A program made the position numbers and the translations under genes. The notes under the pieces were generated by a model, which worked only from the letters and a program-made list of their open reading frames with translations, searched no databases and had not been told where the DNA came from. Below, piece after piece: positions 52,379 to 63,013 of a stretch of 64,000 nt of DNA. This DNA comes from Paucibacter sp. DJ2R-2 (GTDB taxonomy: Bacteria; Pseudomonadota; Gammaproteobacteria; Burkholderiales; Burkholderiaceae_C), in NCBI RefSeq assembly GCF_025717675.1, contig NZ_JAJIRT010000002.1:434001-498000 (forward strand), given 5' to 3'. Positions within the stretch are counted from its first letter, which is position 1, and every line of letters begins with the position of its first letter.

Positions 52379-53866
52379 TCAGCCCAGGTAGCGGGCTTGC
52401 AGATGCGCCTTGAAATGCGCCGGGTTCAGGGTCTCACCGCTGGCGCGGCGCACCAGCTCGGGCGTCTCGAAGCGGCTGCCTTGCAGCCAGATGTTCTCGC
52501 GCAGCCAGTCGAACACCGGGGTCAGGTCACCGGCAGCGATGCGGGCGTCCAGGTCCGGCATGGCGCGGCGCATGGTGGCGAACCACTGGGCGGCATACAT
52601 GGCGCCCAAGGTGTAGCAAGGGAAGTAGCCGATCAGGCCGCAACCCCAGTGCACGTCCTGCATGCAGCCGTCCTTGTAGTTGCCGCGGGTGTCCAGACCC
52701 AGCAGCTCCATCATCCTGGCATCCCACAGGGCCGGGATGTCCTCGACCTCGATCTCGCCCTCGACCAGCGGCCGCTCAATCTCGTAGCGCAGGATCACAT
52801 GGGCCGGATAAGTCACCTCGTCGGCGTCCACGCGGATCAAGCCCGGGTTCACTCGGGTCAGCAGGCGATTCAGATTGCCAGGCTCAAAGGCCGGCTGTTC
52901 GCCCAGATGGCGGCTGACCAGGGGGCTGAGCAGGCGCGCAAAAGCCGGGTGGCTGCCCAATTGCATCTCGAAGGACAGGCTCTGGCTCTCGTGCAAGCCC
53001 ATGGAGCGAGCCTGGCTCAGCGGCTGGCCCAGCCACTCGCGCGGCAGGTTCTGCTCGTAACGGCCGTGGCCGGTCTCGTGGATGGTGCCCATCAGGCTGG
53101 GCAGGAAATCGTCCTCGCGGTAACGCGTGGTCATGCGCACATCCTCGGGCACGCCGCCGCAGAAAGGGTGGCTGCTCTCGTCCAGGCGGCCGGCCTCGAA
53201 ATCGAAGCCCATCAAGCGCATGGCATCCAGACCCAAGTTCTTCTGCGCCGCTTGCGTGAAGGGGCCGACCGGCTTCAGGGTGGTCTCCTGCGCCTGCTTC
53301 TCCCGCACCTGGCGGATCAGGCCCGGCAGCCAGCTGCGCAGGTCGCCAAACACACGGTCCACCTCGGCGCTGCGCATGCCGGGCTCGTACAGGTCCAGCA
53401 AGGCGTCATAACGCGACAATCCCGTGCCATCGGCCAGCAGCGTGGCCTCCTCGCGGGTCAGGCGCACCACCTCGCGCAGATTCTCGACATAGCCGGCCCA
53501 GTCATTGGCCTGGCGTTGCGCGCGCCAAGCATGCTCGCAGCGTGAGTTGGCCAAGGACTTGGCTTCAACCAGGCTTTGCGGCAAGGCGTTGGAGGCGCGC
53601 CAGGCGCGGCCCATCTCGCGCAGATTGGCGCGCTGGTCGGCCTCCAAATTCTCGGCAGCGGCTTGCTCCAGCAGGCCTTTCAGCTGCGGCTCGGTGGCCA
53701 GCTGATGCAGCAATCCGCCCATCTCGGCCAGAGCCAGCGAGCGCGCCTCATTGCCCTTGGGCGGCATATTGGCCGACTGGTCCCATTGCGCGATCGATTG
53801 CAAATGGCCCAGGCGATGCAGACGCTGGTGACGCTGGAACAGTTCGGTATAGGCAGGCGTGCTCAT
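52379..53866 (-). CDS. carboxypeptidase Taq (M32) family metallopeptidase
   Basis: A 495-aa cytosolic zinc carboxypeptidase. The catalytic site is IHETGHGRYEQNLP (HExxH), followed by ESQSLSFEMQLG carrying the third ligand, as in thermostable carboxypeptidase 1. The overall helical pattern and length match M32. The ATG at 53866 (MSTPAYTELFQRHQRL) is the normal family start; in-frame residues upstream look non-coding. It lies 64 bp downstream of the YqaA-like gene. Confidence 0.95.
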   Translation of the reverse strand: MSTPAYTELFQRHQRLHRLGHLQSIAQWDQSANMPPKGNEARSLALAEMGGLLHQLATEPQLKGLLEQAAAENLEADQRANLREMGRAWRASNALPQSLVEAKSLANSRCEHAWRAQRQANDWAGYVENLREVVRLTREEATLLADGTGLSRYDALLDLYEPGMRSAEVDRVFGDLRSWLPGLIRQVREKQAQETTLKPVGPFTQAAQKNLGLDAMRLMGFDFEAGRLDESSHPFCGGVPEDVRMTTRYREDDFLPSLMGTIHETGHGRYEQNLPREWLGQPLSQARSMGLHESQSLSFEMQLGSHPAFARLLSPLVSRHLGEQPAFEPGNLNRLLTRVNPGLIRVDADEVTYPAHVILRYEIERPLVEGEIEVEDIPALWDARMMELLGLDTRGNYKDGCMQDVHWGCGLIGYFPCYTLGAMYAAQWFATMRRAMPDLDARIAAGDLTPVFDWLRENIWLQGSRFETPELVRRASGETLNPAHFKAHLQARYLG

Positions 53867-53930
53867 GAGGCGATTCACGAAGAGTTGGAACTGGAGCGCA
53901 TTGTCCACGCTCGGACCTGCGCTTTCGAAC

Positions 53931-54434
53931 TCAGGGGCTGGCACCCGGAAAGACCCAGACCAAGGCCACGGTCATCAACACATAGCGACAGAACTTGCCC
54001 ACGGCCATATACGCCACACAGGGCCAGAAAGGCAGACGCAGCCAACCGGCCACCGCGCACAGTGGATCACCCACCACCGGCAGCCAGCTCAGCAGGCAGG
54101 CCTTGGCGCCGAACTGCTGCAACCAAGCCAAGGCGCGCGGATTCGGTGGCTTGCTTTTCAGCCGGCTCTCATAGGCCAGCACGGCGCCCCGGCCCATCCA
54201 CCAGCTGATCGCACCCCCGGCCGTGTTGCCCAGGGTGGCGACCAGCACGGCCGGCCAGAACATGGACGCATCGGCCTTGACCAACAAAAACACGGCCGGC
54301 TCCGAGCCCATGGGCAGCAAGGTGGCCGAAACGAGCGCAATCAGGAACAATGCCGGCAGGCCCACAGCGGGCAGCGCGGCCAGGGCAAGCAGGCCGTGAA
54401 TCAAGCTTTCCAGATAGGCTTCCATCCAACGCAT
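53931..54434 (-). CDS. YqaA/DedA-type (SNARE-associated) membrane protein
   Basis: A 167-aa inner-membrane protein. It has hydrophobic helices and the family segment LPMGSEPAVFLLVKADASMF, then ATLGNTAGGAISWWMGRG (the conserved G-N-x-x-G) and LLSWLPVVGDPLCAVAGWLR. Members may transport lipids or maintain membrane homeostasis; the E. coli counterpart YqaA has no settled role. The ATG at 54434 and an ATG at 54425 are both possible. Its start region is 15 bp from the divergent solute-binding protein. Confidence 0.88.
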   Translation of the reverse strand: MRWMEAYLESLIHGLLALAALPAVGLPALFLIALVSATLLPMGSEPAVFLLVKADASMFWPAVLVATLGNTAGGAISWWMGRGAVLAYESRLKSKPPNPRALAWLQQFGAKACLLSWLPVVGDPLCAVAGWLRLPFWPCVAYMAVGKFCRYVLMTVALVWVFPGASP

Positions 54435-54449
54435 TATCCTGACCGGCCG

Positions 54450-55310
54450 ATGAACGCCACTGCCTCCACCCCCATGCGCCCGAGCCGACCCCTTGCGCTG
54501 CGCTTGCAGGCACGCTTGTTTTTGGCCCTGCTTGCCGGCTTGGCCTTGCCGAACACCGCAGCAGCAACGCCGGCCGAAGCTCGCTGCACCACCTTGGTGG
54601 CATCGGGCAACCCGCAGTACCCGCCCTATCTTTGGCGCGATCCGGCTGACGAAAACCGGCTGACCGGCGCCAACGCCGACCTGATGCAATTGCTGGCCCA
54701 GGAACTCGGTGTGACCATCGAACTGCGCTATGTCGGCCCCTGGGGTCGCGTGCAGGAAGAAGCCAAAGCCGGGCGCATCGACCTGATCGCCGGAGCTTTC
54801 TGGACCCAGGCTCGCACCGAATACATGGACTACTTCACCCCGGCCTTTCACCAGACCCGCTCGGTGATCTGGGTCGGAGACAAGTCGCGTCTGAACTATT
54901 CGCGCTGGAGTGATCTGGTCGGGCAGCAGGGCGTGACCGTGATCAACAACAGCTTCGGCGAGGCCTTTGACCGCTACGCCAAGCAGTCGCTCAAGATCAG
55001 CCAGGTGGCCAGCCTGGAGCAGGCCATCCAGATGCTGCAGCGCGGCCGTGCGAGCTACTTGATCTATGAAGACAGCCCGGGCCAGGCCTTTCTGGCCAAG
55101 CTCGACATCCACAACGTCAAGATGCTCTCACCGGCCGTGGCCAACGAGAACCTGCATCTGACGCTGTCGCACAAATCACCCTGCAACACTGGCGAGTTGC
55201 GCGGCCGCATCGCCCGCGCCATGCACAAGCTCGGCGGCGCCAGCGTGTTGCCCGAACTGCTGGAGAAAAACATCCAGCTTTGGCGCCAGCAAAGCCCGCT
55301 GGTGAAGTAG
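54450..55310 (+). CDS. family-3 periplasmic solute-binding protein
   Basis: A 286-aa exported protein with a Sec signal (LQARLFLALLAGLALP, ending AAA) and the SBP_bac_3 fold: CTTLVASGNPQYPPYLWRD, TGANADLMQLLAQELGVTIE, GRVQEEAKAGRIDLIAG and MDYFTPAFHQTRSVIWVG. Unlike ABC receptors it stands alone, without permease or ATPase genes, so it could serve a sensor or be an orphan receptor. The ligand is probably an amino acid, by family. Confidence 0.87.
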   Translation: MNATASTPMRPSRPLALRLQARLFLALLAGLALPNTAAATPAEARCTTLVASGNPQYPPYLWRDPADENRLTGANADLMQLLAQELGVTIELRYVGPWGRVQEEAKAGRIDLIAGAFWTQARTEYMDYFTPAFHQTRSVIWVGDKSRLNYSRWSDLVGQQGVTVINNSFGEAFDRYAKQSLKISQVASLEQAIQMLQRGRASYLIYEDSPGQAFLAKLDIHNVKMLSPAVANENLHLTLSHKSPCNTGELRGRIARAMHKLGGASVLPELLEKNIQLWRQQSPLVK

Positions 55311-55347
55311 CTCACGGGTCGTCGCTACGGCAAAAGCGTGCGACGGT

Positions 55348-55353
55348 TATAAT
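55348..55353 (+). promoter_or_regulatory. -10 element (TATAAT) upstream of dusB-fis
   Basis: A perfect TATAAT, 77 bp before the dusB ATG. The -35 region at the normal distance reads CTACGG and is poor, so activation by a protein or an extended -10 may be needed. The leader then contains a 9-bp inverted repeat. Confidence 0.45.
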
Positions 55354-55362
55354 CCTGCCTCA

Positions 55363-55390
55363 TTTTTGGGCAGATGGATTCGCCCAAAAA
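55363..55390 (+). repeat. 9-bp hairpin in the dusB-fis leader
   Basis: TTTTTGGGC (55363-55371) pairs with GCCCAAAAA (55382-55390) around a 10-nt loop. It lies directly after the TATAAT box, in the untranslated leader. The T run precedes the stem on the coding strand, so it is not an intrinsic terminator for dusB. Confidence 0.6.
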
Positions 55391-55430
55391 ACGCTCACCC
55401 CGCTGTTGTTCCGCTACCCCGCCCGCCTCC

Positions 55431-56528
55431 ATGCCTGCCGCCCTGCCGACGCTACGCCTCGGCGCCCATTCCCTGCCCAACCGACTGTTCGTGGCGCCCA
55501 TGGCCGGTGTCACCGACCGGCCGTTCCGCCAGCTCTGCCGGCGCCTGGGCGCGGGTTATGCGGTCAGCGAGATGGTGACCTCGCGCAAGGACTTGTGGAA
55601 CAGCCTCAAGACCTCGCGCCGCGCCAACCACGACGGTGAAGCCGGCCCCATCGCCGTGCAGATCGCCGGCACCGACGCGCCCATGATGGCCGAAGCCGCC
55701 CGCTACAACATCGAGCGCGGTGCCCAAATCATCGACATCAATATGGGCTGCCCGGCCAAGAAGGTCTGCACCAAATGGGCCGGCTCGGCCCTGATGCAGG
55801 ACGAACCCCTGGCCACCGAGATCATGGCCGCCGTGGTCGAGGCCGCCGCCCCCTACGGTGTGCCGGTGACGCTGAAGATGCGCACCGGCTGGTGCGAAAC
55901 CGAAAAGAACGCCCAGCGCCTGGCCCTGGCCGCGCAGGACGCCGGCATTGCCATGGTCACCGTGCACGGCCGCACGCGCGAGCAGGGCTACAAAGGCCTG
56001 GCCGAGTACGACACGGTGGCGGCGGTCAAGGCCGCGCTGCAGATCCCGGTGGTGGCCAATGGCGACATCGATTCGCCTCAGAAAGCCAAGGCCGTGCTGG
56101 AGCGCACCGGCGCCGATGCCCTGATGATCGGCCGCGCCGCCCAAGGCCGGCCCTGGATCTTTGCCGAGATCGATCACTTCCTGCGCACTGGCGAGGAGCT
56201 GCCGCCACCGCGCGTGCAGGACGCCAGCGACTGGCTGATCGAACACCTGCACGACCACTACAGCCTCTACGGCGCCCTGGCCGGCATGCGCAGCGCGCGC
56301 AAGCACATCGGCTGGGCCGTGCGCGGCCTGCCCGGCGGCGAAGAGTTCCGCCAGCGCATGAACCTGCTGGAGAGCTGCGAGGCCCAGGTCCACGCCCTGC
56401 GCCAGTGGTTTGCCGAGCTCGCCGACCAGCATGAACGCCTGCCCATGTCGACGCCGCCCCTCGGGGACGACGGCGACGACAAAGACGACGACGCACAAAA
56501 AGAACACGCACCGAAAGCTTCCGCATGA
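55431..56528 (+). CDS. dusB: tRNA-dihydrouridine synthase B
   Basis: FMN enzyme (365 aa) that reduces uridine to dihydrouridine in tRNA, using NADPH. Family motifs: NRLFVAPMAGVTDRPFR at the N-terminus, IDINMGCPAKKV with the catalytic cysteine region, LKMRTGW and VTVHGRTREQGYKG, then ADALMIGRAAQGRPWIF. The ATG at 55431 gives the normal DusB start; an upstream in-frame ATG at 55374 lies inside the leader hairpin. It has a Asp/Lys-rich acidic tail (DDGDDKDDDAQKE) and overlaps fis by 4 bp, the conserved dusB-fis pairing. Confidence 0.95.
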   Translation: MPAALPTLRLGAHSLPNRLFVAPMAGVTDRPFRQLCRRLGAGYAVSEMVTSRKDLWNSLKTSRRANHDGEAGPIAVQIAGTDAPMMAEAARYNIERGAQIIDINMGCPAKKVCTKWAGSALMQDEPLATEIMAAVVEAAAPYGVPVTLKMRTGWCETEKNAQRLALAAQDAGIAMVTVHGRTREQGYKGLAEYDTVAAVKAALQIPVVANGDIDSPQKAKAVLERTGADALMIGRAAQGRPWIFAEIDHFLRTGEELPPPRVQDASDWLIEHLHDHYSLYGALAGMRSARKHIGWAVRGLPGGEEFRQRMNLLESCEAQVHALRQWFAELADQHERLPMSTPPLGDDGDDKDDDAQKEHAPKASA

Positions 56529-56764
56529 GCACCACGCCCACCCCGATCGACCAATGCGTTCGCGAGAACCTGCAGGCCTATTTCAGCGACCTGGAAGGCG
56601 AGGAGCCGCATTCCATGCATGAGATGCTGATCAAGCTGGTGGAAAAGCCGCTGCTGGAGGTGGTGATGCAAAAAGCCCTGGGCAACCAGAGCAAGGCCGC
56701 CGAATGGCTGGGCATCAACCGCAACACCTTGCGCCGCAAGCTGACCGAACACCAGATGCTGTGA
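56525..56764 (+). CDS. fis: Fis family nucleoid protein
   Basis: A 79-aa DNA-bending and nucleoid-associated regulator. The helix-turn-helix is [20 protein letters not shown] at the C-terminus and the N-terminal arm contains [10 protein letters not shown]. It overlaps dusB by 4 bp and precedes purH by 61 bp, so the three may be one transcript linking growth rate to purine synthesis. Size and motif leave little doubt. Confidence 0.96.
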   Translation: MSTTPTPIDQCVRENLQAYFSDLEGEEPHSMHEMLIKLVEKPLLEVVMQKALGNQSKAAEWLGINRNTLRRKLTEHQML

Positions 56765-56825
56765 GCGCGGTCATCGCCTCGCCAGCCGCACCCCAAGAAT
56801 CCACACTCCCCGACGAGCACCTGCC

Positions 56826-58417
<1,592 letters not shown>

Positions 58418-58449
58418 GTCCATCACCCTGCAACCGGTCAGCTTGCATG

Positions 58450-58485
58450 CGGCCGGCCCTGTCCTTCATGAGGCCGGGCCGGCCG
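58450..58485 (+). terminator. GC-rich hairpin after purH
   Basis: CGGCCGGCCC (58450-58459) pairs with GGGCCGGCCG (58476-58485) with a 16-nt loop, 34 bp after the purH stop. Only a short T-containing tail (TTCTGCTT) follows, so termination may be weak or Rho-assisted. Confidence 0.5.
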
Positions 58486-58619
58486 TTCTGCTTGTGCAGC
58501 CGCCCGTCTTTTGTGCAACTAGACGCCATCCTCTAGCCAAGGGCTGACTCGCTAGGCAGGGCTTGCGCTTGCGGTTAGCCTTGGCGGCAAACATGAAAAG
58601 ACCGCCAGGAGACCATTCA

Positions 58620-60029
58620 ATGGATCAAACGCTGCAAGAGCGTCTGCATCTCGTACTGGAACAGCAGCGCGCCGCATTCAGGGCGGAGATGGCGCCCAGC
58701 CGCGAGGTCCGCCTGGACCGGCTGGAGCGCGTGCGCCGCATGACGGCCAAACACAGCGAAGCTCTGGTGAAGGCGATCTCGGCCGATTTCGGCCACCGCG
58801 CCCGCCAGGAAACCCTGCTGGCCGACATCTTCACGGTCGAATCAGGCGCCCGCCATGCGCAAAAACATCTGCGCGACTGGATGCGCCCGCGCCGCCAGCC
58901 CACCGCCCTGCATTTCCTGCCGGCCAGCAATCGGCTGATGCGCCAGCCCCTGGGTGTGGTCGGCGTGGTCGCGCCCTGGAACTACCCCTTCTACCTGGCC
59001 CTGGGCCCGGCCGTGGGGGCCCTGGCCGCGGGCAACCGGGTGATGATCAAGCCCTCGGAGCTGACGCCCCGCACCGGTGAGCTGATGGCCGCCATGGTGG
59101 CCGAGTTCTTCGCGCCCGAGGAAATGACCGTGCTCAACGGCGACGCCGAGCTGGCCCGCGCCTTCACCGCCCTGCCCTTCGATCACCTGTGCTTCACGGG
59201 CTCCACGCCGGTCGGCCGCATCGTCGCCCAGGCGGCCGCGCAAAACCTGACCCCGGTGACGCTGGAGCTGGGCGGCAAATCGCCGGCCCTGGTGGACCGC
59301 AGCTGTGACCTCAAGCTCACCGCCAGCCGCATCGCCCACGGCAAGCTCTTCAATGCCGGCCAGACCTGCGTGGCGCCTGACTACCTGCTGGTGCCCAAGG
59401 ACCTGGTCGAGCCCCTGGTCCATGAGATCAAGCTGGCAATGCGCCGGCTCTACCCCAAGCTGGGCGGCAACCCGGACTACACCCACATCGCCACGCCGCG
59501 CCACCTGGCCCGTCTGCGCGGCCTGCTCGACGATGCGCGCGCCAAGGGCGCCAAGCTGATCCCCAGCCATGAGGAAAAGCCCGGCGGCCGCGCCCTCGTG
59601 CCCCATCTGCTGCTCGGCGTGAACGAACAGATGACGGTGATGCAGGAGGAGATCTTCGGCCCCCTGCTGCCCATCGTGCCCTACGTCGAGGTGGACCACG
59701 CCCTGGCCTATATCAACCGCCACGACAAGCCCCTGGCCCTGTACTGGTTCGGCCGCGATGCGGCCATGCGCGAGCATGTGCTGAGCCAGACGCAGGCCGG
59801 CGGCGTGACGGTCAACGACTGCATCTGGCATCTCGGCCAGGAGGAGCAGCCCTTCGGCGGCGTCGGCGCCAGCGGCATGGGGGCTTACCACGGCGAGTTC
59901 GGCTTCCGCAGCTTCAGCAAAGAGAAGCCGGTCTTCCACCAGTCGCGCTGGGCCGGCACCCGCCTGTTCTTCCCGCCTTACGGCAAAACCTTTGATCGCC
60001 TGCTGGGCCTGCTGAAGAGAATTGCATGA
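58620..60029 (+). CDS. coniferyl-aldehyde/fatty aldehyde dehydrogenase family protein
   Basis: NAD(P)-dependent aldehyde dehydrogenase of 469 aa, in the class 3 group that includes coniferyl aldehyde and fatty aldehyde dehydrogenases. Motifs: GVVGVVAPWNYPFYLALGP, TGSTPVGRIVA, LELGGKSPALV with the catalytic glutamate, and NAGQTCVAPDY with the catalytic cysteine. The ATG at 58620 has AGGAG 8 bases upstream. It overlaps the Tat-signal gene by 4 bp and is cotranscribed with the GMC oxidoreductase, so it probably oxidises the aldehyde that the GMC enzyme makes. Confidence 0.92.
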   Translation: MDQTLQERLHLVLEQQRAAFRAEMAPSREVRLDRLERVRRMTAKHSEALVKAISADFGHRARQETLLADIFTVESGARHAQKHLRDWMRPRRQPTALHFLPASNRLMRQPLGVVGVVAPWNYPFYLALGPAVGALAAGNRVMIKPSELTPRTGELMAAMVAEFFAPEEMTVLNGDAELARAFTALPFDHLCFTGSTPVGRIVAQAAAQNLTPVTLELGGKSPALVDRSCDLKLTASRIAHGKLFNAGQTCVAPDYLLVPKDLVEPLVHEIKLAMRRLYPKLGGNPDYTHIATPRHLARLRGLLDDARAKGAKLIPSHEEKPGGRALVPHLLLGVNEQMTVMQEEIFGPLLPIVPYVEVDHALAYINRHDKPLALYWFGRDAAMREHVLSQTQAGGVTVNDCIWHLGQEEQPFGGVGASGMGAYHGEFGFRSFSKEKPVFHQSRWAGTRLFFPPYGKTFDRLLGLLKRIA

Positions 60030-60565
60030 GTTCAACGGCTTCCTCCCCCGCTCTGCCGCAACGCCGCCGCTTTTTGAAGTTAGGCCTGGGCGCCACCGTG
60101 CTGCTGGCCGTGGCCGGCGCCGGCACGGCCTTGCTGAGCAAGCCCGGCCTGGTCGAGGGCCGCTTGAGCGCGCCGGCGCGCCAGCTGATGCGGGCCATCA
60201 CCCTGGCCGTCTGCGGCGACCTCTTGCCCCCCGAGGGCCCGGCCCGCGAAGCGCGCCTGAGCAGCCATCTGGAACAAGTCGACCGCCAGATCGCCGGCTT
60301 CCCGCCGGCTCTGCGTGCGGAGCTGGGCCAGCTGCTGACCCTGCTGGGCACAGCGCCCGGCCGCATCGGCCTGATGGGTTTGCGCAGCCCCTGGGCCGAG
60401 GCCTCGACCGCCGAGGTCCAGGCCCGGCTGCAATCCATGGGCCGCTCCGGCCTGGCCTTGCGCCAGCAGGTTTTCCATGCCCTGCGCGACCTGAACTGCC
60501 TGGTTTTCTTCAATGACCCGGCCAGCTGGGCCCTGGTCGGCTACCCCGGTCCGAGAACGAGTTGA
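60026..60565 (+). CDS. Tat-signal small subunit-like protein of a GMC dehydrogenase
   Basis: A 179-aa exported protein with twin-arginine motif PQRRRFLKLG and a hydrophobic stretch (ATVLLAVAGAGTALL). The mature part is helical and ends RDLNCLVFFNDPASWALVGY, similar to the pattern of gluconate 2-dehydrogenase subunit 3-type proteins. It overlaps the aldehyde dehydrogenase by 4 bp and ends 2 bp before the GMC gene. The GMC subunit lacks its own signal, so this protein may carry it through the Tat pathway. That role is inferred. Confidence 0.82.
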   Translation: MSSTASSPALPQRRRFLKLGLGATVLLAVAGAGTALLSKPGLVEGRLSAPARQLMRAITLAVCGDLLPPEGPAREARLSSHLEQVDRQIAGFPPALRAELGQLLTLLGTAPGRIGLMGLRSPWAEASTAEVQARLQSMGRSGLALRQQVFHALRDLNCLVFFNDPASWALVGYPGPRTS

Positions 60566-60567
60566 AC

Positions 60568-62235
60568 ATGAGCAGCAACAGCAACACCGGCGCGATTGCA
60601 GGCATTCCCGATCCGATCGCCGACGGCCTGGCACGCGGCTGGACGGTGCTGGGAGGCCCGCACGGCGCCTTGCCCGCCAGCCTGGACTGCGATGTCGCCA
60701 TCGTCGGCAGCGGTGCCGGCGCCGGCATCACGGCCGAGATGCTGGCGCGCGCCGGCCTCAAGGTCTTGATCATCGAAGAAGGCCCGCTCAAGTCCAGCCG
60801 CGACTTCCGCCAGCGCGAATCCGACGCCTACACCCAGCTCTACCAGGAAGGCGGCGGCCGCAAGACGGCTGACCAAGCCATCCCCGTGCTGCAAGGCCGC
60901 TGCGTGGGCGGCAGCACCACGGTCAACTGGGCCGGCTCCTTCCGCACCCCGGCCGAAACCCTGGCCTTCTGGGGCGAGCGCTTCGGCCTGAGCACGCTGA
61001 GTTTCGACGCCATGACGCCCTGGTTCGAGCAGGTGGAGAAGCGCCTGAACATCTCGCCCTGGCTGGCGGAACCGAACGCCAACAACCAGGTGCTGCGCCG
61101 CGGCCTGGAAAAGATCGGTATTCCTGCGCCCACCATCAATCGCAATGTCAAAGGCTGCTGGAACCTCGGCTCCTGCGGCCTGGGCTGCCCGACCAACGCC
61201 AAGCAGTCCATGCTGGTCACCACCATCCCGGCCGCCCTGGACCTGGGCGCCACCTTGCTGGTGCAGACCCGGGCCGAGCGCTTTGAGCTGCAAACCAAGC
61301 TGGGCAACAGCGACGAGCGCGAGGCCGAGGCCCTGATCTGCCAGCCCATCCAGACCGACGGCAGCCCGGCCGGCGCGCCGCTGCGCGTGCGCGCCAAGCA
61401 TTTCGTCGTGGCCGGCGGGGCCATCAACTCGCCCGCCCTGCTGCTGCGCTCGGACGCCCCCGACCCCTTCAATCTGCTCGGCCGCCGCACCTTTTTGCAC
61501 CCCACGGTCGCCAGCTGCAGCGTCATGCCCGAGGCGGTGAACGGCTGGGCCGGCGCGCCCTTGGCGCTCTACTCCGACCATTTCCTCAGCACCCAGCCCA
61601 TGGACGGCGTGATCGGCTACAAGCTCGAAACCGCGCCGGTACACCCGGGCCTGGTGCTGACCAATCTGGGCGGCATCGGCAGCGCGCTGGCCGAGCGCGC
61701 CCGCGCCCTGCCGCAAACGGCTGTGTTGATCGGCCTGCTGCGCGATGGTTTCCACCCCGACTCCATCGGCGGCAGCGTCAAGCTGCGTCGCGATGGCAGC
61801 CCGGCCCTGGACTACCCGGTCAACAGCTATCTGCTGGAAGGTGCCCGCCGCGCCCACCTGACCATGGCCGAGGTGCAGTTCGCCGCCGGTGCAAAAAGCG
61901 TGCACCCGGTTCATGAGCTGGCGCAGGACTACCGCAGCTGGGCCGAGGCCAAGGCGGCCATCCAGGACCTGCCCTACAAACCCTACATCACCGGCTTTGC
62001 CAGTGCCCATGTGATGGGCGGTTGCGGCATGGCGGCCGATGCCGCCCGCGGCGTGGTTCGACCCGACGGCCAGCACTGGCAGCTGCGCAATGTCTCGGTG
62101 CACGACGGCTCGACCTTCCCCACCAGCATCGGCGCCAACCCGCAGATGACGGTCTACAGCCAGGCGGCGCGCATGACGGCGGGCCTGGCCAGGCGGCTGA
62201 ACGGGCGCGAGGTGCGGCTGATGACTCAAAGCTAA
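60568..62235 (+). CDS. GMC family FAD oxidoreductase, long-chain alcohol oxidase-like
   Basis: A 555-aa flavoenzyme. The FAD-binding motif is VAIVGSGAGAGITAEML near residue 40, followed by VGGSTTVNWAGSFR. Near residue 197 a Cys cluster (CWNLGSCGLGCPTNAKQS) resembles that of long-chain fatty alcohol oxidases. The C-terminal catalytic region is SAHVMGGCGMAADA (His-containing) and ANPQMTVYSQAA. No signal peptide is visible. ATG 60568 is 2 bp after the Tat-signal gene. It probably oxidises primary alcohols; whether it uses oxygen or a quinone or cytochrome acceptor is unknown. Confidence 0.9.
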   Translation: MSSNSNTGAIAGIPDPIADGLARGWTVLGGPHGALPASLDCDVAIVGSGAGAGITAEMLARAGLKVLIIEEGPLKSSRDFRQRESDAYTQLYQEGGGRKTADQAIPVLQGRCVGGSTTVNWAGSFRTPAETLAFWGERFGLSTLSFDAMTPWFEQVEKRLNISPWLAEPNANNQVLRRGLEKIGIPAPTINRNVKGCWNLGSCGLGCPTNAKQSMLVTTIPAALDLGATLLVQTRAERFELQTKLGNSDEREAEALICQPIQTDGSPAGAPLRVRAKHFVVAGGAINSPALLLRSDAPDPFNLLGRRTFLHPTVASCSVMPEAVNGWAGAPLALYSDHFLSTQPMDGVIGYKLETAPVHPGLVLTNLGGIGSALAERARALPQTAVLIGLLRDGFHPDSIGGSVKLRRDGSPALDYPVNSYLLEGARRAHLTMAEVQFAAGAKSVHPVHELAQDYRSWAEAKAAIQDLPYKPYITGFASAHVMGGCGMAADAARGVVRPDGQHWQLRNVSVHDGSTFPTSIGANPQMTVYSQAARMTAGLARRLNGREVRLMTQS

Positions 62236-62299
62236 GGAAAACAGTTGGGCACAATGCCGGCTGTTCCGTCAGCCCCCAGCCCAACTGCAGTGCCTTGCC

Positions 62300-62782
62300 A
62301 TGCCTCATGACTCGATCCGCGTCTTGTTTGTCTGCATGGGCAATATCTGCCGCAGCCCCAGTGCAGAAGCCGTGTTCCGTGAGCAGCTACGCGCCCATGG
62401 CCTGACGCATCGCTGCGAGGTGGACTCCGCCGGTACGCACGGCTATCACGTGGGCGAGCCGCCCGACCCGCGCTCGCAAGCCCATGCGCGGCAACGCGGC
62501 ATCGACATGTCGGCCCTGCGCGCCCGCCGGGTGAAAGCCGACGACTTCGCGCACTTCGACCTGTTGCTGGCCATGGACGCCGACAACCTCGCCCTGCTGC
62601 GCCAGCGCTGCCCAGCCGACCAACCGCAAAGCAAGCTGCGCCTGCTGACCGACTACCGTCAGCGCCAATCAGCCCAGGCCGTGCCCGATCCGTATTACGG
62701 CGGCCCTGAAGGTTTTGAACAGGTGCTCGACATCATTGAAGACGCTTGCGAGGGCTTGCGGCAACAGCTTTTTCCAGCCTGA
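62300..62782 (+). CDS. low molecular weight protein-tyrosine phosphatase
   Basis: A 160-aa cytosolic phosphatase with the P-loop CMGNICRS (Cys12, Arg18) and the general acid aspartate in VPDPYYGG (Asp130). VDSAGTHGYHVGEPPDPR is typical of the family. Members often dephosphorylate bacterial tyrosine kinases of exopolysaccharide export (Wzb-type), but no such kinase is nearby; it may also act on arginine phosphate. Confidence 0.95.
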   Translation: MPHDSIRVLFVCMGNICRSPSAEAVFREQLRAHGLTHRCEVDSAGTHGYHVGEPPDPRSQAHARQRGIDMSALRARRVKADDFAHFDLLLAMDADNLALLRQRCPADQPQSKLRLLTDYRQRQSAQAVPDPYYGGPEGFEQVLDIIEDACEGLRQQLFPA

Positions 62783-63013
62783 GTTCTTCAGGCTCGCCCC
62801 AGTTCAACGCCGGGCTGAGGGCAGCCTCAACACATCTTCTCGCTGCCCAGCGCCTCGGGCGTGGTGATCATGACCAAGGGGCGACGACGGCGGAGCGGCG
62901 ATTCGTGAGATTCGCAGCCGCGCGGCCGCCGCCTATGGCTGGGACCAGCTCGACAAGCCCCTGATCCGATCAGCAAGCCTGAGGCGGTTGCGGCGCGACT
63001 TGCGCCAGCGACG
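62783..63013. other. 231-bp intergenic stretch
   Basis: No supported gene lies between the phosphatase and the convergent methyltransferase gene. Short open frames exist in several phases but none has recognisable motifs. The composition is unlike a simple terminator region; a decayed gene remnant is possible but not shown. Confidence 0.5.

Noticed and set aside
53859-54449. An N-terminal extension of 197 codons in front of the family-3 binding protein
   Set aside because: It would place the Sec signal peptide inside the protein and is antisense to the YqaA-like gene; the ATG at 54450 begins just before the signal.
55363-55390. An intrinsic terminator or attenuator before dusB
   Set aside because: The T run precedes the stem on the coding strand, and A residues follow, so it lacks the required order for termination toward dusB.
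62783-63013. A degraded gene between the phosphatase and the methyltransferase
   Set aside because: Short peptides in several frames have no recognised motif and I could not join them into a known protein.
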